This document shows positions 1 to 5,900 of a stretch of 6,439 nucleotides of DNA, piece by piece; within the stretch, counting starts at the first letter, position 1; each line of letters begins with the position of its first letter. Origin of the DNA: Elusimicrobia bacterium RBG_16_66_12. GTDB taxonomy: Bacteria > Elusimicrobiota > Elusimicrobia > UBA1565 > UBA9628. A program made the translations under genes and the position numbers. Under the pieces are notes generated by a model, which was not told where the DNA came from, did not search any database, and saw nothing but the letters and a program-made list of their open reading frames with translations. The stretch lies in the NCBI GenBank assembly GCA_001800005.1, contig MGUL01000083.1:582-7020 (forward strand), given 5' to 3'.

Positions 1-1041
1 GGCTGGGGGACGGGCACGGTCAACGCCGCGATCGACGATGTAAAAGTGCGCGTGCGCGTGGTTTCCGGCGCGGCGGCCGTCGTTTCGGCCAAGCTCTATT
101 ACGAAGAAGTGGGCGGCGGTTCGTCCCGGCAGGTCGAAATGAGCCTCTCGACGTCCGTTTCTCAATCATACGAAGCCGTGCTGCCCTCCACTCATACGGC
201 GCTCAAGGCGGGGTGGCTGAGGTTGCGCGCCGAATTGACCGACGCGGGCGGCCAGGTCGCGCTGTCGTCCTGGGAGGTGCGCGTGGCCCCCGAGACGCGC
301 TCCGCGCCGGACGCCTCGGCGCGGGTGCTCCTGCCCCAACGCTCGGGCGCGGGCCGGCCCGCCTCGGCCGACTTCGCCCTGATGCCGGCGTCGTCTCGGC
401 CCGGCGTCGTCGATCTGAGGCTCCTGGCGCCCTTGGACGTCCCCCGCGCCTCCGGCGAGCGGGAAATCGACGCCTCCGGTTCGTCTTCCCCGGCGGCGGT
501 CTACGAGATAAAGGCCGACGACCGTCCTTTCTCCGTCTTTGCCGCGCCCGTGCAGCTCGCGCTGTCCTACCCGGACGCCGACGGCGACGGCCTCATTGAC
601 GGGACGGCGGTCCGGGCGGCGCGGCTGCGCGCCTTCTGGCATGACGGGACGCGCTGGCGCCTGGTGGGGGGCTCCGTCGACGAGGCGGCGCGCCTGGTGC
701 GCGTGCCCACCATGCACTTCTCGAGCTTCGCTCTCTTCCCGGCCTCGGCGCAGGCCCTGACCGGGGTCGGGGCCGAGGTCAAGGCCGCCGAGAAGTTCAT
801 CACGCCCGTCCCGCAGGACGGCTTCAACGACGTGGCGACCTTCGGGCTGGGTGCGCGCGAGGTGGAGATCTTCGACATGTCGGGGCGTTCGGTGTTCCGG
901 GCGACGGGGGGCGGGACGGCGGCCATAGTGTGGACGGGCCGGGACGGCTCCGGGCGGGTGGTGAGCAGCGGGGCGTATATGGTGCGCATCGGGGATTTTG
1001 GCGGCGGGAAGCAGTATCAGATTATCGTGGTGGCCAAATGA
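1..1041 (+). CDS. C-terminal part of a large secreted beta-rich protein with Ig-like C-terminal sorting/anchor-like domain (5' partial)
   Basis: The frame is open from the first base, so the window holds only the last 346 codons; the GTG at 46 is just an internal valine codon. Codons about 13-97 look like an Ig/FN3-type beta module. Codons about 105-248 form a second beta module. It contains a DxDxDGxxD calcium-loop-like motif (DADGDGLID, codons 192-200) and ends in 'HFSSFALFPA', a pattern I associate with exported multidomain proteins. Codons 266-346 form a final Ig-like domain with 'PQDGFND', 'VEIFDMSGRSVF', 'WTGRDGSGRVVSSGAYMVRI'. This resembles the FlgD Ig-like fold and the gliding-motility-associated (type B) C-terminal domains used in type IX secretion. 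I infer an extracytoplasmic surface protein; whether the last domain is a secretion signal or only a structural cap is unknown. The gene is very GC-rich and stops 18 bases before the AT-rich gene that follows. Confidence 0.85.
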   Translation, partial: GWGTGTVNAAIDDVKVRVRVVSGAAAVVSAKLYYEEVGGGSSRQVEMSLSTSVSQSYEAVLPSTHTALKAGWLRLRAELTDAGGQVALSSWEVRVAPETRSAPDASARVLLPQRSGAGRPASADFALMPASSRPGVVDLRLLAPLDVPRASGEREIDASGSSSPAAVYEIKADDRPFSVFAAPVQLALSYPDADGDGLIDGTAVRAARLRAFWHDGTRWRLVGGSVDEAARLVRVPTMHFSSFALFPASAQALTGVGAEVKAAEKFITPVPQDGFNDVATFGLGAREVEIFDMSGRSVFRATGGGTAAIVWTGRDGSGRVVSSGAYMVRIGDFGGGKQYQIIVVAK

Positions 1042-1059
1042 ATCGCAATTTGAGAAAAC

Positions 1060-2712
1060 ATGGAAATGAATAAAACAAAAAACATTATTTATCTCGTCAT
1101 AATTTCCCTCGGACTTTTCGGGGGAACTGCGTACGGCGCTTGGCAGCCAATAACAGGCATCCCTGAACCGGAATTCGGCGTAAATGAAACAGCACCGGCC
1201 AGACCCGATCCATGGAGTGCGGCGGTAACAGGTTATTACTATGTTTGTCCTACATGCCCTGGAAGTACAGATACTTCTAACACATACGGATATCCGACCG
1301 TACCGAGGAAAACGATCCCTACTTCGTCTGTCTCCGCAGGATCAGTAATAGAGATAAGCGGACAATATGATTTAACGGCAACCATAAATCTTCAGGGAAC
1401 CCAAGCAAACCCGATATTCATTCGAGGTATTGACTATGTTTCTCGTCCTAAAATAACTTCTGAAATAACTATTGCCGGGGCCTATATAATCTTTGAAAAC
1501 CTTAAGTCTGGGCCTATTGACGGTGCCGATAATGCATTTAGGTTTTCGATTAAAGAAGGGGCGCATCACATAGCGATTCGCGATTCTGAGTTTGAAGGCA
1601 ATTTGAATAAAGCGGGTGGAGTTGCTGTGGGTTCATGGGGCTATTCTGGTACTGCAAGCGCATCATATATAGTTCTCAACAGCCTTTATATTCATGATCT
1701 TGGCGATATAGATACCACTCTTGACCAAGATGCCCATGGAGTTAATGTCAATGGGAGCGCAGATCATTTATGGCTGACAAACAGCGAGATGGCTAGAACT
1801 ACTGGTGATGGAATACAAATCGAGGCACAGCAGGGGAGGCGGGATAAAATACATCATATCTATGTTGGCAAGAATGTTTCACATCATCATAAACAAAGTG
1901 GGATGTGGATCAAGCATGCCACTGATGTTATATTTTCACAAAATACAATTTATGGGCATAGACCAAGTGGTTCTTCCAATGGAAGCGGAACAGGTTTCCA
2001 ATACGGGCCTGAGTATGTCTGGTTTCTATTCAATACCATCTATGACAATGAAGTTGGGATTAATATTGCAAGCAATAATCCTCCCAATGATGGAACGGAG
2101 TCATTCTGTATAGGGAACCTTATTTATAATATCCATCATCCATCCAACCCAAGTGACAAATATAATTCTGGTGGAATGATAGTTCGAGGTGGCACAAATC
2201 ATTATATTGTCAACAATACTTTCTATGATGTGGATGCGGGGATAAATGCGCCGGGAGACGGACGAATATTCTATCTGACAAATAACATAATCTTACGGTC
2301 AGAGCCAAATGAATATGATTTTTATACAACGGGGGCGGTTGCAATAGCTAATTCCATGTTAAATAACAACCTTTTATATAACCTGTCAGGGGTAAGGATT
2401 TACTGGGGAGGAACTACATATACCAATATAAATACATTTCAAACAGCAACCGGGAAAGGACAAAATAATTTGTCGGTTGATCCTCTGTTTCTTAATTCAG
2501 CAGCTAATGACTTTCGCTTGCAAACATTGTCTCCCGCAGAAAATTCAGGCGCTGCTGATGTTGCCTATACTACCTTCTTAACTCGTTACGGCATTGATAT
2601 CAAAAAAGATATTGAAGGAAAACCCAGACCTATGGGAGAGTGGGACATAGGCGCTCACGAATTAGTTGTTCCTTCAGCACCACAAAACCCTAAGGGATTG
2701 GAAATAAGATAG
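1060..2712 (+). CDS. Secreted right-handed parallel beta-helix repeat protein
   Basis: A complete gene of 550 codons. Residues 1-26 form a signal peptide: a basic start (MEMNKTKN), a hydrophobic core (IIYLVIISLGLF) and likely cleavage after TAYG. A CxxC pair (C63, C66) follows. Residues about 95-470 read as successive beta-helix coils with PbH1-like phrases (HHIAIRDSEFEG, HLWLTNSEMARTTGDGIQI, VIFSQNTIYGH, HYIVNNTFYD). The end carries the closing signature of this fold: 'DPLFLNSAANDFRLQTLSPA' (474-493), then 'DIEGKPRPMGEWDIGAHE' (517-534). Family members include polysaccharide lyases, hydrolases and non-enzymatic adhesins; I see no catalytic set that would choose between them. ATG 1060 and ATG 1066 are both possible starts; a weak GAG at 1052-1054 lies better placed for 1060. 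Sampled stretches have about 42% GC against about 65-80% in the flanking genes, and A/T-ending codons are common, suggesting transfer. The protein ends 'PSAPQNPKGLEIR', like the first residues of an FN3 domain, then stops. Confidence 0.9.
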   Translation: MEMNKTKNIIYLVIISLGLFGGTAYGAWQPITGIPEPEFGVNETAPARPDPWSAAVTGYYYVCPTCPGSTDTSNTYGYPTVPRKTIPTSSVSAGSVIEISGQYDLTATINLQGTQANPIFIRGIDYVSRPKITSEITIAGAYIIFENLKSGPIDGADNAFRFSIKEGAHHIAIRDSEFEGNLNKAGGVAVGSWGYSGTASASYIVLNSLYIHDLGDIDTTLDQDAHGVNVNGSADHLWLTNSEMARTTGDGIQIEAQQGRRDKIHHIYVGKNVSHHHKQSGMWIKHATDVIFSQNTIYGHRPSGSSNGSGTGFQYGPEYVWFLFNTIYDNEVGINIASNNPPNDGTESFCIGNLIYNIHHPSNPSDKYNSGGMIVRGGTNHYIVNNTFYDVDAGINAPGDGRIFYLTNNIILRSEPNEYDFYTTGAVAIANSMLNNNLLYNLSGVRIYWGGTTYTNINTFQTATGKGQNNLSVDPLFLNSAANDFRLQTLSPAENSGAADVAYTTFLTRYGIDIKKDIEGKPRPMGEWDIGAHELVVPSAPQNPKGLEIR

Positions 2713-2715
2713 AGT

Positions 2716-2739
2716 GTGTACCCCCAATCCTCGGATAAG
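2716..2739 (+). repeat. Left terminal inverted repeat
   Basis: GTGTAC followed by CCCCAATCCTCGGATAAG. It matches the reverse complement of 2921-2945 throughout, except that the right copy has one extra A after GTGTAC. It starts 3 bases after the stop codon of the beta-helix gene. Confidence 0.8.
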
Positions 2740-2801
2740 CCGCCACGCGTGTGAGGCCCGGATCGACTGGATCTGTCCTCAAAAATAGCGGGCTCGGCTG
2801 A

Positions 2802-2843
2802 AGTTATCCACCGTTTTATGCCGGCATAATTCTGTGGATAACT
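2802..2843. repeat. 42-bp imperfect palindrome with inverted DnaA-box-like arms
   Basis: Outer arms AGTTATCCAC (2802-2811) and GTGGATAACT (2834-2843) are perfect inverted copies. The centre, TTATGCCGGCATAA (2816-2829), is itself a perfect palindrome on the same axis (2822.5). Only 3 of 21 base pairs mismatch. The right arm read on the minus strand, 2841-2833, is TTATCCACA, identical to the consensus DnaA box; the left arm, TTATCCACC, differs by one base. It may be a recombinase or transposase binding site, a cruciform, or a chance resemblance to replication boxes. No other origin features are visible nearby. Confidence 0.75.
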
Positions 2844-2872
2844 GCAGTCGTTCCGGCGCCCAGGGCTCATTG

Positions 2873-2906
2873 GGACATTTTTCACCCGATGGGTGAAAAG
2901 TTGTCC
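2873..2906. repeat. 34-nt hairpin inside the inverted-repeat element
   Basis: Arms TTTTCACCC (2879-2887) and GGGTGAAAA (2891-2899) pair perfectly around a GAT loop. After a small asymmetric bulge, GGACA (2873-2877) and TGTCC (2902-2906) extend the stem. No run of T follows on the + strand, so I do not call it an intrinsic terminator, though it could stop or stabilise transcripts from the upstream gene. Confidence 0.65.
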
Positions 2907-2920
2907 GTCGCAGACGCCTG

Positions 2921-2945
2921 CTTATCCGAGGATTGGGGTGTACAC
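2921..2945 (-). repeat. Right terminal inverted repeat
   Basis: Read on the minus strand it is GTGTACA followed by CCCCAATCCTCGGATAAG, the partner of 2716-2739. The 18-bp inner core is perfect. It ends 17 bases before the ATG at 2963, so it lies in the 5' leader of the large downstream gene. Confidence 0.8.
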
Positions 2946-2962
2946 TGTCAGTTGACGTCAGA

Positions 2963-5900
2963 ATGGCCATGAAATCGGAACCGCGAAATCAAGAAGATGG
3001 TTTTGGCCGGAAGCCATGGGTTCTTCGCGGTTCCACATGGCTTCCGGTTCTGTTTTTCATTTCGGTGTCCGTGTGCCGCGTATGGGCTATCGCCATTAAT
3101 TCGGCAGGAAGCGGGAATTGGTCGAATCCCGCCACATGGTCTCCTGCCCAGGTGCCGACGGGGGACGACACGGTGAATGTCCTGGCCGGGCACGTCGTCA
3201 CGCTGGACATCGCGACGGCGGCCGCCAGCACCACGACCATCGTGGGAACCCTGACCTTCAGCACGGTCGTCAACAGCAGCCTGACCTTGGTCGGCGGCGA
3301 CATGACGGTTTCCGCCGGGGGCACGCTGAACTTGGGAACGGAGGCGTCTCCCGTACCGCAAGGCGTCAGCGCCCACCTAATCCTGTCCTCGGGCACCTAT
3401 GCCGGACAGTACGGCCTCATCGTCGATAACGGTGGGAACTTCATCGTCCGAGGCTCGACCAAAACGCCCTACTCTTACGCGACGCAGGACATCACGACAT
3501 CCGACACCAGCCTCACGGTCTACGGCTCGACTTCGACCGACGGCTGGCAGGCCGGGGACGTGATTACCATCGGCCCCACCTCAGGCAACGGCCAGGCCAC
3601 GACGTCCAGCCGCACGATTGCGAGCATCACGGGCGGGCCCTCTTACACCGTCAACTGGTCCGGGGGGACCCTGCCGCAGGCACGGGTCTTAACGGCAGCC
3701 ACTCCCATCATCGTCGCGAACCTCACGCGCAACGCCTTGGTCCGCTCCTCCGGCACTATCGTCAGCGCTGTCGGGGGCAACAGCGCCTACATCCTCAACC
3801 TCGCTCAAAACGCCACCAGCTTCGCCTTAGCGTACGGCGAGTTCGCGTTCCTCGGCACAACCAACCCGAACGACAAACGCGGCATCACATTCCGTGGCGC
3901 GGCAGTTCGGGGAACAATCTCGACTTCAACGGTCCGCAACGGCTACGTAGGCATTTATCTCAGCTTATCAAAAAACAATACTTTCACCGCCAACAACTTA
4001 TACTCCAACTCTAGCTCAGGCGTTGCCTTCGAAACCTCCAGCAACAACACCTTTACCGCCAATAACTCTTACTCCAATTCGAGCTATGGCATTTCCATTC
4101 GCGCTTCCTCCAGCAAAAACACCCTGACCCGCAATAATTCGCACTCCAATGGAGATTACGGCATTTACATCTTCAACGCCACCGACAACACGTTGACAGC
4201 CAATAAGTCTTTCTCTAACCCAGCCCGAGGCATTTATCTCAATACCGCCTCCAACAACACCTTGACCGGCAACGACGGTTACTCCAATGCATACCCTGGC
4301 TTTTATCTCGGAGCATCATCCAACAACACATTGACCGCCAATAACTCTTACTCTAACTTGAGCGCCGGCATTTACTCCGAAAATTCAATCAACAACACTC
4401 TCGTCGGCGGCAACAGTGGCTACGATGCCGCCGGCGTCAGCCGCCCCAACGTCACGGCCGAGATTTACTTTGTACCCGGCGGTAGCGCCGAATCCCTCAC
4501 CCTCAAGGGCACCCGCATCAACCCCGCAGTCGGCATTTCCAATGCCGGCATGGACGTGCCCGGCGCCTACCTCCTCTCCTACAACCAAGACTACGCCACG
4601 GGCACGGTCAAAATCTGGGGCAACTACCAACTCGCGGGCTCGACCATGACCTTGGACTACGCCACCCAGCTCTACGCCTCCACCAACACCGCCCCCAAGC
4701 TCATGCGCGGAACCGGCCACAGCATCACCGCCGTCGTCACCAAGGACGCCGCCACCCTCTCCGAGCTCCTGACCGTCACCGCCATCGGCGGCGGAAACTG
4801 GAGAGTGGAGGGCTCCAGCTCCGGCATCTTGGACGCCTCTTTCAACTGCCCCTCCGGCACCTGCGCCTTCACCCACGCCAAGGCGGACTTCACCCTCAAC
4901 GTCGGCGGAACCCTCAACGCCGACGACGCCCTCGACTTCGTCACCACCGCCGCCTCGGGCGACGCCAACACCCAGAAAAGCCTGCTTTTCGGCCCCTCGG
5001 TCGCCGCCTTCAACGGGGGCCGGTCCAAGCTCGAGGTCGACGCGTCCGGCGGCCTGGTCCTGACTGGCACCGCCGCCAACCCCACCGCGGTGGACATGAT
5101 CTCCGGCGGGACCTACTACTCGCTCGTCAGTTCCGGCGCCTTCACCATGGCTTACGCCAGCATGTCCAACACGGACTCCGGCGGCCTCCAGTTGAGCGGC
5201 GGCGCCGGCGTCGCCATCTCGAGCGCCGTCTTCGACCTCATCGGCAAGAACGCCGGCACGGCCTCCTACATAACCGCGCGCGACCTGACCTCCAACGCGA
5301 CTTTCTACAACGTGGCCTTCAACCTCTCCCGCAGCACCTCGGGCTTGACCGCCTATAACGCGCGGGTCGAAGGAGCGGACGCCGGCCTGTGGTGGACCCT
5401 CGCCGACGCCACGGGGCCGTTCTCCGGGTCGTCGTACGAGTACGACCCGGGCAGCCGCCTGCGCTGGATCGAGACCGTCCCTCCCGGCGCCGTCGCCGAT
5501 CTCTTCGCCTCGACCGGGATAGGTTCCGGCGTCATCGCGCTCTCATGGAGCGCCCCGGGAAACAACGGCGCGACCGGCGTCCTGGGCACGGGCAGCGAGT
5601 TCCGGGTGCAGTACACGACGGACACGGCCTTCTCGGCCTGGAGCCCGACGGCGGCGCAGCCGGCGCATGCGTTTCGCACCTCCATCTCCACCTCGGGCGT
5701 GACCCCCGGTTCGCCCCAGAGCTATCAGCTCGGAGGGCTCACGCCCGGCTCGACCTATTACCTGAGGATGTTCACCGCCGACGAATCCGGCAACTGGAGC
5801 GCCGTCTCCAACGCGGCCGTGTCTTCGGCGACGATCGACAGCGTAGCCCCCGGCGCGGTCACCGACCTCGCCGCGGCCCCCGGCGCCTCCGAAGGCGGCA

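Larger units (their letters stand above)
2716..2945. mobile_element. MITE-like non-autonomous element with terminal inverted repeats
   Basis: A 230-bp block fills nearly all the space between the beta-helix gene, whose stop ends 3 bases before it, and the large downstream gene, whose first ATG begins 17 bases after it. Its two ends are inverted copies of each other, with an 18-bp perfect core extended outward by GTGTAC. Inside are a 42-bp imperfect palindrome and a 34-nt hairpin. Four TTATCC/GGATAA motifs stand at 2733-2738, 2804-2809, 2836-2841 and 2922-2927 in alternating orientation. No reading frame in it resembles a transposase. I see no convincing target-site duplication: the flanks are AGATAGAGT on the left and TGTCAGTTG on the right. 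It could be a MITE, the remnant of an insertion sequence, or a REP-like intergenic repeat. The inverted-repeat structure is plain in the sequence; mobility is inferred. Confidence 0.6.

Noticed and set aside
166..717. Long minus-strand open frame over the upstream gene
   Set aside because: Arg/Gly/Pro-rich translation typical of the reverse strand of a GC-rich gene; the + strand frame has clear domain signatures.
2873..2906. Intrinsic terminator for the beta-helix gene
   Set aside because: The stem is good but no T-run follows on the + strand, and it lies about 160 bases past the stop inside the inverted-repeat element.
2655..2970. Minus-strand open frames across the inverted-repeat element, considered as a transposase remnant
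   Set aside because: Short translations with no transposase or recombinase motif; they are built from the palindromes and run into the flanking coding regions.
3118..3429. Short + strand open frame in another phase near the start of the giant gene
   Set aside because: Its translation is low-complexity His/Arg/Gly-rich, whereas the overlapping frame encodes a recognisable G8 domain and continues to the window end.
3974..4459. Regularly spaced 69-bp repeats considered as a CRISPR array
   Set aside because: The repeats are in-frame, diverged and encode beta-helix coils; there are no identical direct repeats separated by unique spacers.
4385..5097. Minus-strand open frames over the middle of the giant gene
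   Set aside because: Gly/Ala/Val-rich shadows of the + strand frame, which is uninterrupted here.
5431..5446. Inverted repeat GTCGTAC-GA-GTACGAC within the giant gene
   Set aside because: Short and explained by coding for Ser-Tyr-Glu-Tyr-Asp in a GC-rich codon context; no other sign of a regulatory role.
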